NCBI GenBank assembly: GCA_027946365.1
Contig: JAPEUQ010000008.1
Span: 372,001-436,000, forward strand
DNA from: Kalmusia sp. IMI 367209
Taxonomy: Eukaryota > Ascomycota > Dothideomycetes > Pleosporales > Didymosphaeriaceae
Length of the DNA stretch: 64,000 bases
Reading direction: 5' to 3'
A model generated the notes under the pieces. The model had not been told where the DNA came from and searched no databases. It was given only the letters and a program-made list of their open reading frames with translations. A program made the position numbers and the translations under genes. Positions 1-11,538 of the stretch are shown here, in pieces. How positions within the stretch are numbered: the stretch's first letter is position 1; the number at the start of each line of letters is the position of its first letter.

Positions 1-3000
1 ACAAGCCGCGACACATCCGCCACCGTGAGCTCCCCGAGCGAGGCCTACGCGAACATGACGCTCGACGGCGAGTCTAGCGATGCAGACCGCACACGCTCCA
101 CCGAACTCCGAACACAACCACGCGCCTCCTCGCCCGCGAAACGGCTGCACTCGGACATAGACGACGGCAGCATGGATGTTGACGGGCCTACATCTACCCG
201 GAGAGGCAGCGGCCAGTCAAGCCCGCTGGCCACGAAACCACCCCCAGCACCTACCACCCGCAGCCTACGGTCGACATCGGTAGAAATGGCCGATGTCACG
301 TCCAACGGCGGCAGTGCAGCCAGCTCGGACTCGACATCAAACTCTAACGCAGACTCGGCAGCCACTAGCGTGTCTACTACACCTGCAGCAGATGTACCGA
401 GTGTCGACGAACAGGTGAACAAAGTACTGACTTTGTCTCGCAAACCGCTGCAGGACCGCCAGGTGGGCTACATCGTCTCGCAGAAATGGTTGGAGCGCGT
501 ATGGGCTCGAACAACTCAGTATGCTGACAAGCAGCGCGAGTTCAGCAAGTCTGCAGTTGAGGGTGAGATCGGACCCGTAGACAACTCCGATCTTGTCGAT
601 ACAGGTACGTGCTTAATATCTCTTGCGCATGATACATGGATTGACAATCTTCAAGGCTCTTTCCATGATGATTTGGCCGATCAACAGGGTGAGGATTTCA
701 TACCCTTGCGACCCGGACTTATGCTCGAGCACGAGTACGAAATTCTGCCCACTGAGGCTTGGGAGTTGGTTCTTAGTTGGTATGGCGTTAAAGAGGGCAC
801 GCCTGTGATTCGACGTTATGTCCACAACACGAGCCCAGACAAATTCTCTCAGAATCTTCAGTACGAAATTTACCCGCCGATATTCACTATCCGTAAAGTC
901 CGCAAAACGTCTCCCGCAACACTCCAGCCCTCTAAGAAGCTGGTCGCTAGCAGGAGCGACAGCTTTGTCCAATTTGTGAAGGCGTCAAAACAGGCAGCCG
1001 GCATTGAAGTGAAGAACAACGTCCGAATATGGAGAATCCTTAACTCGAATACAACCTCGGACCGACCCCTCCCACAATCGACCGGCATATTGACACCTGA
1101 AGCATCGCCCCCACCAGCTGTTGTGCTTCCTCTTGTCATCGACGCGGCCAGTTTGACTCGACTAGACATTGGATCGGAGCGGGAAGAAGTAACTGGCAAA
1201 GACGAACAGGCTAATGAGGCGTTCAACGAAGACTTGGATCTCGCTGGAGCTGGACTTGCCGAGGATCAGGTTCTGATTCTTGAGGAACAAGACGAGAAAG
1301 GTGAATATATCACGGGGACACTCTCCAAGGCTGCTGTCAAAGCTGCGTTGGGTAACAAAAGTGGCAAACCGAAAAGCACTCCAAATAGCGGCAGGAGCAC
1401 CCCTGCACCTTCTGGTCCCATGACGCGTGGCCGCACGAGAAGTGGAAAAACACGAGGAACTGCTGGTTTGACAAATCTTGGTAATACTTGCTATATGAAT
1501 TCTGCCCTTCAGTGCATCCGTAGTGTCGAAGAGCTAGCGATATACTTCCTTTCGGGTGAGTACAAACACGACATCAACTCCGACAACCCGCTCGGACACG
1601 GCGGTACAATTGCCAAAGCTTATGCGGGACTGCTTGCCTCCATCTATGATGAAAACGGTATTTCCTCATTTGCACCAAAGAATTTCAAGAACACCCTCGG
1701 TCGTGCAGCGCCCATATTCTCGGGTTATGGACAGCAAGATTCGCAAGAATTTCTCAGTTTCCTTGTTGATGGCTTGCACGAAGACCTGAACAGGATCAAG
1801 AAGAAACCATATACAGAGAACCCCGAGTCTGACGATAACACCGTACATGATCCCGAAGCCATCAAAGCACTGGGTGACAAAATTCGCGCTATTCACCATT
1901 CTCGGAATGACTCCGTGGCCATGGATCTCTTCAACGGATTTTACAAAAACACGATGGTTTGCCCCGAGTGCAATAAAGTTAGCATTACATTCGATCCGTA
2001 CAGTCTCGTTACTCTTCAACTCCCTATAGAGCAGACATGGCAACATACCATGAAATTCATTCCCTTCAACGGGAAGATCTGGGAAGTCGAAGTCGACATC
2101 GACAAGAATGCAACGATCAAAAATCTGAAAGAGTATGTGGGCAAGCGCTTCGGCGTCGAGTGGAACCGCCTCATGATATCCGAAGTTTATAGTCACAAGT
2201 TTTATCGACATCTAGACGACGGAGATACTATTGCAGAATCCAACATAACTGCACGTGACGATATTTACGTCTACGAAATCGAAGACGTTCCAACCAATTG
2301 GCCTGGTCCGAAGAAGAAGAACAGATATGATTACGGAAACGCCTGGAGAAATACCTCTGAGGAAGATCTACCGAAACTTGATGATGCGCATCACGATAGA
2401 ATCCTAGTACCTATTTTTCATCGAAGGCCTGCCCAAACGTATCATTCAAAACCAGGCTGGGCATTAGACTTATGGCCATCTTACATACTTGTCAATCGCG
2501 AGGAAGCCAAGGATTTTGACACAATCCTAAAGAAAGTGCTAGCCAAAATTGCACAGATGACTACTCGTGACATCCTCGCAGAAGGCCATGCTTCTCCACC
2601 ACAATCTGGCTCTGGGTCAGACGTGGTGTTAACAACAGAAGAAGATGCCTCTCCAAACGGCGACCCTCGTGTTCAAGATGGATCTGTGGAGGGTGAAGAT
2701 ATGGTGGAGGTCACCATGACGGAAGCAGCAGAAGCAGCCGATGCCGCAACCAATGGTGACGAGCGACCTGATATCCTACGACCCAATAGCTTTTTGCCCC
2801 CTTCGTTCCGACACCTCTTCGAAATGAAGTACACAAGACCCTCCGGTAAAGATTATGTTCCTACAGGCTGGAGCTCGCTCGATACCAACAAAGCCTATGA
2901 GCCAATTGCAAAGCGCATTCGTGTACCTTCTACCCGGGCATCATCCGCCCAGTCAATAGACGCTGGAAGCGATGCTTCGTCGAGCGAGGAAGATGATAAC

Positions 3001-4542
3001 CCTCAATTCTCCGCAGACGCCCAAAGCTCGCTTGATGCGGCAAATCAGAGTAGCGATGAGGACATGCAACCTTCTATTGAAGAACCTCCTACTTTTGCTC
3101 GCGGTGGCCGACGGGCGAACAAGAAGTCGAAGAAGATGCGTAAGCAGGAGCGAAAGCACATGAACAACAAGAACTTCAGGGGCAAGAAGGGCAAAGACCG
3201 TTACTTCGAATCATCGTCACAGTCTTACGATGAACCAGAAGATGAAGACGATGAGCGATTGATTAAAATGGGTGAAGCGATCATTCTTGAATGGGACGCC
3301 GATGCCTACGACGCTCTTTTCGGTGGCAACAACTTAGACGACTCGCGAGGTATGCATACTCTACATACCATTGAAACGTTAGAAGATAAGGAGCTTGAAG
3401 CCAAGAAGGCGAAGCGAGCCGCCCGACGAAAGAACGGACTGACTCTTGAAGAATGTTTCGCGGAAACATCTAAGAGTGAAGTCCTTTCAGAGGACAACGC
3501 GTGGTATTGCAACCGTTGTAAAGAGCTTCGTCGTGCTTCAAAGACGCTGGAAATCTGGACTGCTCCCGACATCCTCGTCGTGCATCTCAAGCGATTCAGC
3601 TCACATCGTGTCTTCCGAGATAAGGTCGATGCTCTTGTCGACTTCCCTATCGAAGGTCTCGATTTGTCGGAAAGGGTCGGTCTTTCAGAAGGCAAAGAAT
3701 TAGTGTACGACCTGTTCGCCGTCGATAACCATTATGGCGGCCTTGGTGGAGGTCACTATACTGCCTACGCCAAGAATTTCTTTGACCAGCAGTGGTACGA
3801 GTATAACGGTAAGTTCTCCTGCCTTTGATCAGACGATAATATGTACTAATATATCACAGACTCCAGCGTAATGAAGCGCTCCAACCCTGAGAGTGTCATA
3901 TCTACTGCGGCCTATCTGCTTTTCTACCGCCGTCGCTCAGCCGGCCCTTTAGGCCCACCCGAGCTCCAGCAGATCGTCAACGCGTGGCGGAACCCCGACT
4001 CTGAGGCCGCGGCCACCAATTCGGAAGAAGAAGCCACCTCCCGCAACGTGTCACCGTCGGGAAACGGCTTGCGCCTCGACGGCTCGTCCCGCAATGGGTC
4101 GTCGAGCGCTTTCGGAGTCGGAGCGGTAGTCGGAGCCCTGCGCGGGGGTGGTTCGGGCGGAGCCGGGAGCCTTCTGCGGAACGGAGCCGCAGCCGGGAAC
4201 CACGATGATGACGGATCTCCCCCGGATTACAATGAGGATGAGGGGTTTGATGAACCGATGTCGTATAATCTTAGCGAAGTTTATGCGCCATTGCATCAGC
4301 GGATTAATGAGGAACCGACATGGAACTTCGGCGGTGTGCGGACCTTTGGTGACGACGATAGCGATGGGGCAGCGCTGGGCGAGGACGATCTTCAGACCCG
4401 TATGACCGAGGACTTCGGCGACGATGAAATGTTTGCACCGGGGAATAGTACACCACTAGGAGACGACGATAGCGTGCAGCAGGTTATGCCAGCGTTGGTT
4501 GAAGACAACGAACTCGCGGAGATCCATATCAAACATGACTAG
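1..4542 (+). CDS. DUSP/USP ubiquitin carboxyl-terminal hydrolase (Ubp12/USP4-USP15 type), 5' end outside window
   Basis: Cysteine deubiquitinase that removes ubiquitin from substrates. The frame is open to the left edge; the first in-frame ATG is at 55, so the true start is either there or upstream. A disordered Ser/Thr-rich N-terminus is followed by a DUSP domain (WLERVWARTTQ, later DFIPLRPGL). The USP Cys box GLTNLGNTCYMNSALQC has its catalytic Cys codon at 1489-1491. Two CxxC pairs (VCPEC, WYCNRC) form the zinc ribbon, and the His box is GGGHYTAYAK. Intron 605-655 is 51 nt, in frame and stop-free. Intron 3809-3859 (branch TACTAAT) joins to a second exon giving YNDSSVMKR, which supplies the third catalytic residue and the conserved end of the fold. 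A long acidic and Gly-rich C-terminal tail ends at TAG 4542. Family assignment is strong; the orthologue name is inferred. Confidence 0.93.
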
Positions 4543-5277
4543 GCGGCTTGCATGGTTTGAATCATTGGAGAGAATCTCTTTCGTCTTCTGTTTTCCGTTC
4601 GCATTGTTAGAGGAGAGAAAAGTATCTTTTATAACCCTGGACATCTTAGCATGCATTGCATTGCATGACAAAACTCATTGTTTAGACGGATGATGGATAA
4701 GAAGGGTATATATACTACGTATGAGTCATGTGGACATGGAAACGAGGATATGTGGGATTAGGCAGGGGTCGCGGCGTTGCATGCATTAGATTTCCCTTCG
4801 TGGCGTTTTGGTCATGGGATGGAAAATGTCCGTAGAACAATCATATTTGGTATTGATACATCGGGAGTAATTTAAAGTCTCGTGCTCTTGTCTTGGTGTC
4901 ATGCTCTCTTGGTCACGGACGCCACATTCTAGATGGAGTGAACGGTACCTGCATTAGCGTGGGTAGTGTAGGAAATGGAGCCGTGAGGTTTGCTCTTACG
5001 TGTGTCGAAGTGGAGTAGCTCTCAATCTACCATTAGTTGGGAAGAACCTAGTTATATACCGACTGCGTTGGGTGCGTGTGAGACAACGCACAAGGTCTCC
5101 AGGTGATTCGCGTTTGAGACCCTGACGTCATTAATTAGCACCTACGTCCACCTTACATCAACGTCGCCAGCTCGACGATCGATCATAACGTGCCACGACA
5201 TCGACACTCCTTCGAATAGCATTGCTCAATCTGACTGACCTTTCACGGCAACAACAAATAGAAACAACACTGTCACC
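4543..5277. other. Intergenic: deubiquitinase 3' UTR and kelch gene promoter
   Basis: No open frame with coding character on either strand. The last 50 bases are A/C-rich and lead into a good start context (CACCATGG at 5275-5282). Confidence 0.6.
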
Positions 5278-6519
5278 ATGGCTGAAGTGGCAGCCGGCGC
5301 TGGCATTGCTCTCGCCGCTGAAGAAGTCCTCTCCACCACCCTCCAGGCTGGTGTAGCAACATACTTCCTCACCAAGCCGACACAGCCTCTTAGTGCAACA
5401 TTCACGCGCATCGCTGTCGCGCACGATGATGAACTACACAAGCGTTCGCTAATGCGGTCGAACCACACTCTTACCATCGTGGATTCAAAGGCGTACATCT
5501 TCGGTGGCGAGACGGCTGATGGTGAGATTGCGAGTAACGACATGCATGTTGTCAATCTGAAGGCCGAGGAGAATAAAGAACCAGAGTATCAGTTGATTCC
5601 CGCCATTGCTGAGAATGATGTGCAGGGTGGGAAGGTTCCGAGAGGGAGGACGAAGCATGCGGCATGCGCTTTCCAGGGTGGAGTAGTTGTATATGCCGGG
5701 ATGTCTTCTGTGAGCGGCGAGCCTGTTGATCAAGGAGAGATATGGCATTTTAATCCGGAGGAGAGGACCTGGGCAACTTTCTCCGCCTTATCGAACTCCG
5801 CGAACGAACAACGCTTTAATCCCGAGAACGAAGTTCGTATCTTCCCCTATTCAGACTCCCTTGTTATTCTCACCGGCACCGAAACTGAGGGCACAACTAC
5901 AATCCAAAGGTGCATGCCTAATTCGACATCCGACTCGCAGATAATCTTGCCGCACCCGCCAACGTCCGCATCCCCCTCCAACGCCTCCGTTCACGATGGT
6001 CATCTCTACTTGATCTCTACCTCGGATCCCATGTCTTCTCAACTATATATCCTTCCTCTCGATACGAAAGAAGGTGAACCAGCCCCCAAATGGACAACCC
6101 TAACCTTCCCCACAAACCCGCTCGTTCCCGGCCCCCGCGCCCGCCACGCAGGCGCCCTTCTCCCAATCTCCACGGGCTACGGCAGGAACTACCTCATCTA
6201 CCTCCTCGGCGCACGCTCAGAGCCCCCTTCTAGCACCGCAAACACCACGACATCGAAATTCATAGAGCAGGACCTGAGGTCGCCCACATCCGATAAGATC
6301 CAGCCCGAGCAAGAAAAAGCCGAACAAGAAAAACCGACACAATGGAGCGACACCTGGACGCTCCAACTTCCCTCCAGCAACCTCGATCCTCAAGCGAAGC
6401 TGAATATCAAGGACGCTATCAAGCCCGCGAAGATCAAGGACGCGATCAGGGCGGCGTCGGCGCCGATACGGGGAGGTGGAGCTGGGCTGAAGTCCAAGTG
6501 CGCGTGCCGGATGATCTAG
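5278..6519 (+). CDS. Kelch-repeat / galactose-oxidase-like beta-propeller protein, C-terminus frameshifted
   Basis: Predicted beta-propeller protein, probably a protein-interaction scaffold; no specific role can be assigned. Kelch-type blades are visible: HTLTIVDSKAYIFGG, then KHAACAFQGGVVVYAG, VHDGHLYLIS and RARHAGALLPIS. Start at 5278 has a strong Kozak-like context. There is no signal peptide; an Ala-rich N-terminus may be an amphipathic or membrane-associating helix. The frame ends at 6519 in a non-kelch tail (KSKCACRMI), but the expected last blade lies immediately downstream in other frames: TGRWSWAEVQVRVPDDLGE, then a GG-V-D-A-E-G segment, then GDGWVLRVE with a TGA at 6662-6664. The original gene therefore probably ended at 6664, and the sequence carries at least two or three 1-nt indels in G-rich tracts. 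Assembly error and real decay are both possible. Confidence 0.8.
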   Translation: MAEVAAGAGIALAAEEVLSTTLQAGVATYFLTKPTQPLSATFTRIAVAHDDELHKRSLMRSNHTLTIVDSKAYIFGGETADGEIASNDMHVVNLKAEENKEPEYQLIPAIAENDVQGGKVPRGRTKHAACAFQGGVVVYAGMSSVSGEPVDQGEIWHFNPEERTWATFSALSNSANEQRFNPENEVRIFPYSDSLVILTGTETEGTTTIQRCMPNSTSDSQIILPHPPTSASPSNASVHDGHLYLISTSDPMSSQLYILPLDTKEGEPAPKWTTLTFPTNPLVPGPRARHAGALLPISTGYGRNYLIYLLGARSEPPSSTANTTTSKFIEQDLRSPTSDKIQPEQEKAEQEKPTQWSDTWTLQLPSSNLDPQAKLNIKDAIKPAKIKDAIRAASAPIRGGGAGLKSKCACRMI

Positions 6520-6664
6520 GCGAGGCCGCAGAGGGCAAATTGCATCCGGGGCCGAGGGCGGGGTTTGGGGCCGATGTGCTGGGAGATGGGAGGAGTGTGG
6601 TGTTTTGGGGGCGTGGATGCCGAGGGGAGAGGGTGGGGATGGGTGGGTGCTTAGGGTGGAGTGA
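6440..6664 (+). pseudogene. Out-of-frame last blade of the kelch gene
   Basis: Kelch-like peptide HPGPRAGFGADVLGDGRSVV is encoded in frame 3 (positions divisible by 3), followed by a short frame-1 segment and a frame-2 segment ending at TGA 6662-6664. These read as one conserved blade only if single bases in the G runs near 6440-6470, 6606-6612 and 6625-6638 are wrong or mutated. Confidence 0.6.
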
Positions 6665-6993
6665 TGAATGGAATGTGGGAAGTACACGGTAGGAAGTATA
6701 AAGGGGTTTTGGTGGGGTGAGGTACATCTGGAATATGAGGAAGTCTTACCTACGGTCAAGACTTCTGCACTAACCCCTCATGAGCAAATCCACGAGCAAG
6801 TTTTCATACAAGGGCTTCCCCCTCAGCTAGATCGACAAATACTATGTGAGCCCTGTGGCAGGTGCAGTAGAATCCATCAGCTGCGATGTTGACGCTCTAT
6901 CGCAAATGCAACACATTAAACAAAAGCCAATGATCAGCCTACGGGGGTTATGCGCTAAATGTTTTGATGGGGGTCTTACACCTAATGAAGTGT
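6665..6993. other. Convergent intergenic spacer
   Basis: Lies between the 3' ends of the kelch gene (+) and the CoA-transferase gene (-). I see no coding or structural signal. Confidence 0.5.
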
Positions 6994-8445
6994 TTAGCGG
7001 AGAAAGTTCCTGTATGAGAGCCAGGCGGCTTCGTCGCTTCCAAGAGGTTTCGGCATGATTTCCCACCCCACGTCGACACCCTCAATCACTGCTGTATGTT
7101 TGACAGCCCTCAGCTCACCAAACTCAGTTCCGCGAGTTTCCATAATTTTTTCAACATGTTCAAGGTTGTTGACGCTCTTTCGCTCAAAGCCATCCTTTCC
7201 TGGAAATCGACCTAAAGACCGTAGATATTTCATAACACCAGCTAGCGACACGTGGACTTCGTAAGCGCCACCATACAGTTCTCGTTCGTACAATGCAGCC
7301 ATGATGCCAGTCGCTAAAAGGTACCCTGATCCGTGGTCAAGTGCTTGGGTGGGAAGAACACGCGCGGGTTCGCCTTCGCCATAACTTTCTGCTTCTGCAA
7401 CGTTGATACCTGAGGCTGCTTGGACCAGTGAATCGAAGCCACGATTCATCGACCAAGGCCCGTTTTCTCCCCAAGCATTCAAAGTCGCCACAATCAAGTT
7501 CGGATTGATTTTCGTCAGTTCTTCTGCGGAGAGGCCTTGTGCTGCTAGACTGCCAGGTCGATAGCTTGAGATGAACACATGGGCAGTGCGTAGAAGTTCG
7601 ATGAGCTTCTCTTTGTCTTCCGCTTTCTTGATGTCCAACTGCACGGTCCGTTTTCCCCTAGCCATGTCTCTGTCGATCTCCGGTAAGTCGGGCAGCGTTG
7701 GCGAGGTCACCCAAATGACGTCCGCGCCATGCGCTGCGAGTGTTTTGCCTGCGACTGGCGCAGATATGACGCGGCTCATTTCCACGACGCGAATCCCTCG
7801 CAAGCACTTATCTTTCAGCAAAGGCGCTGATGATGGAGGGACGTGAGAGAGCGCCGTATTGATCTTTCGTACTGTTATGGGGAAGTCCACAACGGCTTTA
7901 GCTTGGGGAAGTGCATCCCACTCATCGAACGAGCGCAGTGCCACGATGACAGCGCCGTTTTCAAAAGCGGCGCTTTCGAGCTCGACTGACTTCCACTCCA
8001 GCATCTTTGCAGCTACTTCTTCTCTATTGGCGCCGTCCTGCAGACCCAAGATCTTGAGCGCGCTCACTCGGTGATTTAGGAATGAGTCGTGCATTCGCAC
8101 ATATCCGTCTGCAGTCTTGTGAAGGCCACCGATTGGCGGTAAAGCTGGGCCCAGCCGTTTGCTATTCAAAGTGCACAATCGATCGGAACTGAACTCGACG
8201 CATGCGTGCTTCATGGAAATAGTCACCCTGGGAACTGGGCTGCTAGTTCGAGCGGACCAGAACAGGGATGCTGTGAGTGCCGAGAGCGCTATAGATGCTT
8301 GAGCTAGGTGGCCCAGTTTGAAAGAAGAGGGTAAAAAGTCTCCATCTTCAACGAGATGTAGCGAGCCTAAAGCTTCTTTGGGCAGTTTGAGCGTTTCCCA
8401 GATATGAGAGATTGAATTGAGCGTTGTAAATCTTTGTCGATTCAT
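6994..8445 (-). CDS. CoA-transferase family III (CaiB/BaiF) protein
   Basis: Family III enzymes move CoA between carboxylic acids through an aspartyl thioester. Two CaiB/BaiF half-domains are visible. The second carries the typical start LRGIRVVEMSRVISAPVAGK, then HGADVIWV, RGKRTVQLDIKK, HVFISSYRPGSLAAQGL and ENGPWSMNRGFDSLVQAASG. The open frame extends to 8472, but those codons begin with TTG. The first ATG is at 8445, so I use that start; a small upstream exon cannot be excluded. There are no introns, and the length (about 483 residues) fits fungal members. The substrate cannot be read from sequence. The candidate catalytic Asp would lie near the ELDxxR-like region around residue 250, where this protein reads EIDRDMARGKR. 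Confidence 0.88.
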   Translation of the reverse strand: MNRQRFTTLNSISHIWETLKLPKEALGSLHLVEDGDFLPSSFKLGHLAQASIALSALTASLFWSARTSSPVPRVTISMKHACVEFSSDRLCTLNSKRLGPALPPIGGLHKTADGYVRMHDSFLNHRVSALKILGLQDGANREEVAAKMLEWKSVELESAAFENGAVIVALRSFDEWDALPQAKAVVDFPITVRKINTALSHVPPSSAPLLKDKCLRGIRVVEMSRVISAPVAGKTLAAHGADVIWVTSPTLPDLPEIDRDMARGKRTVQLDIKKAEDKEKLIELLRTAHVFISSYRPGSLAAQGLSAEELTKINPNLIVATLNAWGENGPWSMNRGFDSLVQAASGINVAEAESYGEGEPARVLPTQALDHGSGYLLATGIMAALYERELYGGAYEVHVSLAGVMKYLRSLGRFPGKDGFERKSVNNLEHVEKIMETRGTEFGELRAVKHTAVIEGVDVGWEIMPKPLGSDEAAWLSYRNFLR

Positions 8446-9699
8446 CTCAAATAGAGTTGAGTACAAAGCCAAGGAGTGAATTGGCTTCTGTTCCCTAGTG
8501 ACTCATGCGGATGATATACCCCAGTTCGTACGAGCGGAGTAAGCCGTCTGTATTGCCGAGGCTAACCGATGGAAGTATGCCTGACGTTCCATCCAAGAAT
8601 CTTATATAGACTTGATTGAACATAAGGGCATATGTTTTTTCTCTTTCGAATCGCGATTACGTAGGTTTGATGCAACGAGACGGAGTTGATGTTGGTAGGT
8701 GAAGTTTCACGTCAGCCACTCATTACATAAGCAAAGCTATGCTAGCTACACATGTCTTGGACCAAGCGACAGCCTCTTTTCATGTATGTCTTCATCTCTG
8801 CAACACTGTACTTGTGTTAACATCAATTGTATCGTAGGAAGATTCTCTACATAGATCCTGAATGATCGAGCCAGAACGAGCGTTCAGCGCTTGAACTAGC
8901 ACCTTGAACTGCACCCCCTTAGCTTTTGATCAATTTACGCTTGCCATTAGACACAATGTCTGCCTAAGAAACATATCTGTCCCCAAGCTACGACTTTCTT
9001 GGCTGTGCTGACTCGGAGCGCTCTTAGTTCATAGAAGGATAGCTACATAAGTATACCCTCGTCGCGGATCAGGTACTTCTGGCCAGTGTTGATCAATTCG
9101 TGGTTGTCCTAGCGAAATTTCATGTATAGCCAACGCCTTATACATATGTTCTATACATATTAGCTCTTTTTATGGCCAGGAATGCACCATTGCGCCATAC
9201 ATTAGATCAAACTATACGACCGAGCACCTAAATTTGACAGCGGATTGAACACATGATAGACACGACTTCACCTGATTTACTGAAATTCTTGAGCAGAAGG
9301 GTAGGTAATACTGGATGGAGTCTACCGGATCGATAGGTCTAGACAAAAGCAGCTCGTGCTGAGTTTATGGGAGAGAGAGTTCTACAACAAGGTCGGCCAA
9401 GTAGCCTTGGCATTGTCGTGGGATCATATTATGAATATCTTCACAGATTTCTGGTATTCCTTCAACGGTGTGTAGTATATGCTGCACCGAGGGACAGAAA
9501 AGCGAAGACCATGCCTTCAGGTGCCATCGAGAGTGGAATAGTTGTCACAAATAGCAGCTCAACGCGACGCAAAATATGGTATTTACAGAGTACAAGCAAA
9601 GTACTTGTTTCATTACAACCTGACCAAGTGTATTTCACCGCAATCTGCAATCTCTCCTCCCAGCCCTCTTCCTTTTACCAGTCCTCCAAGAGGCATTCC
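8446..9699. other. Intergenic, about 1.25 kb
   Basis: AT-leaning sequence without a credible frame. It includes the CoA-transferase promoter at its left end. The open frame on the + strand from 9367 is antisense to the next small gene and looks like a shadow. Confidence 0.5.
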
Positions 9700-9990
9700 T
9701 CATACCTTGGATTCCATCTTCACCCGCTCAATATAGATGCTTCCAATATCTTTAGTCCCCTCATACAGTTCGTACATCTTCCACCATTCCGGGCGTTTGC
9801 CTTGCAGGTCGTAGAGAAGAGCTGGAACCTCACATGGCACAGCGCTGTATCTGGAATTATACGCAAGGTTTGCAATAGAAGCGTGCGCTGTCTCGAGGGA
9901 TTGATAGACACAGATGATACTGAGGGGCTCTGTCCGTGATGCGCCCGCACGGACAACGGCGTAGACCCAATTGTGGACGGGAGATGACAT
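9700..9990 (-). CDS. Small protein of unknown function (paralogue A)
   Basis: A 96-residue protein starting MSSPVHNWVYAVVRAG. The frame extends upstream to 10113, but the ATG at 9990 gives a start that matches where similarity to the neighbour begins. I do not recognise a named domain. It shares an ordered set of motifs with the gene at 11023-11538: (V/T)YQSLE-x-AHA, a Trp-Trp-Lys motif (EWWKMYE versus EGWWKGYM), and D-x-G-rich then YIERV versus WIERQ near the C-terminus. The shared spacing and a coding frame with no stops argue for a real gene. It has no signal peptide or membrane segment, so is probably cytosolic. The two genes point away from each other about 1 kb apart. Confidence 0.5.
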   Translation of the reverse strand: MSSPVHNWVYAVVRAGASRTEPLSIICVYQSLETAHASIANLAYNSRYSAVPCEVPALLYDLQGKRPEWWKMYELYEGTKDIGSIYIERVKMESKV

Positions 9991-11022
9991 CTTGGGACTA
10001 GAAGGGTGAAGGTCTTTGGTGGTAGGGGAAAAGAGTGGCGGGAAAGCCACTTTAATGCGTGTACCAGTGTTTGTGTTTGCTATTAGGCGCTTGCGTTTGC
10101 TACTATGATACATTATCAGGCCGTAGATTCCTGTTCACGTTGAACCTTCACATTTGGTGGCAGACGAAAATCGAAATGTTGGATGAGTTGATGCGCTCGA
10201 CTTGGTCGTTTAGAAAATCTGTATATAGTGTTGTCTGTCAAATTTTGTTGTCCGAGAGGTCGATGTAGTAGTGCGACTGTTTTATATCTTGATCAAAGGC
10301 TCCTCTTGATGATAGAAAATACACTTGTGACAGCCACTGTTATACCGACCGCCTTCATTTTTGGATCAATCAGCTCCACTTTTTCCAAAAATATCAATCT
10401 TCGCTATGTTTGTTTTCTCTTCCACCGATCATCAGAGCTATGCCATCCTGCGCCATAACCCCTGTTCTAGCTTCTCATCCCATCCCAATCTCGCAGCTTG
10501 CACTCAATAGCCTCAGCAGACAGCGCGATAGATGCAATAGTTGGCAAGACGAAGTCCACATTAGTCGCGGCCGATGCGCCCAACTATCTCAAGAGATCTG
10601 GAAGGAGAAGTATCGAATGAATAGAGGAAAATAATGTGACTGTCAGAGGTAGATACAAGAGTCCTGCATGGGTTGATGCGGTGGAGACCTTGGCTGCTGG
10701 TCAATGCCAGGGAAGTGGTGTTAGGATCGCGCTCTAAGGCAGTGAATAGATCTAGTAGCAGCCTTGGACAATCTCAGTCAAATTCTAGCAGCTAGTCCTG
10801 AACAGTGATTCGTCTCGCAAGAAGGCTGAACACACCACGCAATTCTGTGGGGTAAGTGAGACATGTCAAAGACAAAGACGGAACCCCGACCTACTCAGAA
10901 CAATCCTTCACGTACAAAAACCACTGCTAACTGGTTTACTTCAGCTACTGTATAGCCAAACGACGACCCTGTCCCTCTATCTATCTGGTCCGCACTTTTT
11001 CCCACACGGCCCCTCTCTCCAG
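9991..11022. other. Shared upstream region of two small paralogues
   Basis: About 1 kb between the divergent starts at 9990 and 11023. No credible coding frame; presumably promoter sequence for both genes. Confidence 0.45.
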
Positions 11023-11538
11023 ATGATGCTACACTTCAACTCCCCATCTTGCGTCCTCCCCTCTAAATCACGCTGTGCACTTAAGTCTATTCCGACATAC
11101 ACATACTACCTCAACCAACAACTTGCTACCAGTTCCATCCTTACACGCGCCAGCAACGATACCTACCAGTCCTTGGAGGAAGCTCACGCCGCCCTCTCAG
11201 AGTACACAACGCGGAACTATCCCCGGTACAGGACTCTTGAGCCCCCGAATGGTAAAGAAGGCTGGTGGAAAGGTTACATGGGGGGCATGGAACAGTGTCT
11301 GGACATGGGCACGGATGAAGTGATCGGCAAAGTGTGGATTGAGCGGCAGGCGAATCATGTAAGGGAGATACGTTGGCTATTGATGCTTGACAAGCTAACA
11401 GATCTGCATGCTCTTGGTGATGAGATGGCGGAAATGAGACGACTCGTGTGTCTGCCTGAGATCCTGTTCTGCTACCAGAGTAGAAGGCATCATAGGCGGA
11501 GTGGTCAGGCAAGTGTGCGCAAGGCTTTGAGAGTTTAG
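11023..11538 (+). CDS. Small protein of unknown function (paralogue B)
   Basis: The open frame encodes 171 residues. Only the middle (about residues 25-115) resembles paralogue A: NDTYQSLEEAHAAL, GKEGWWKGYMGGME and DEVIGKVWIERQ. After WIERQANH the similarity stops, and a candidate donor (GTAAGG at 11359) with an acceptor at 11400-11401 could shorten the real protein to about 120 residues, though that 43-nt intron has its branch-like GCTAAC too close to the acceptor. The N-terminal 25 residues have no counterpart in A, and the real start may be elsewhere. No known domain. Confidence 0.42.
   Translation: MMLHFNSPSCVLPSKSRCALKSIPTYTYYLNQQLATSSILTRASNDTYQSLEEAHAALSEYTTRNYPRYRTLEPPNGKEGWWKGYMGGMEQCLDMGTDEVIGKVWIERQANHVREIRWLLMLDKLTDLHALGDEMAEMRRLVCLPEILFCYQSRRHHRRSGQASVRKALRV

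Noticed and set aside
9367..9939. 190-codon frame on the + strand
   Set aside because: It is antisense to the small minus-strand gene, which has a sequence-related neighbour; the plus-strand protein has no recognisable feature.
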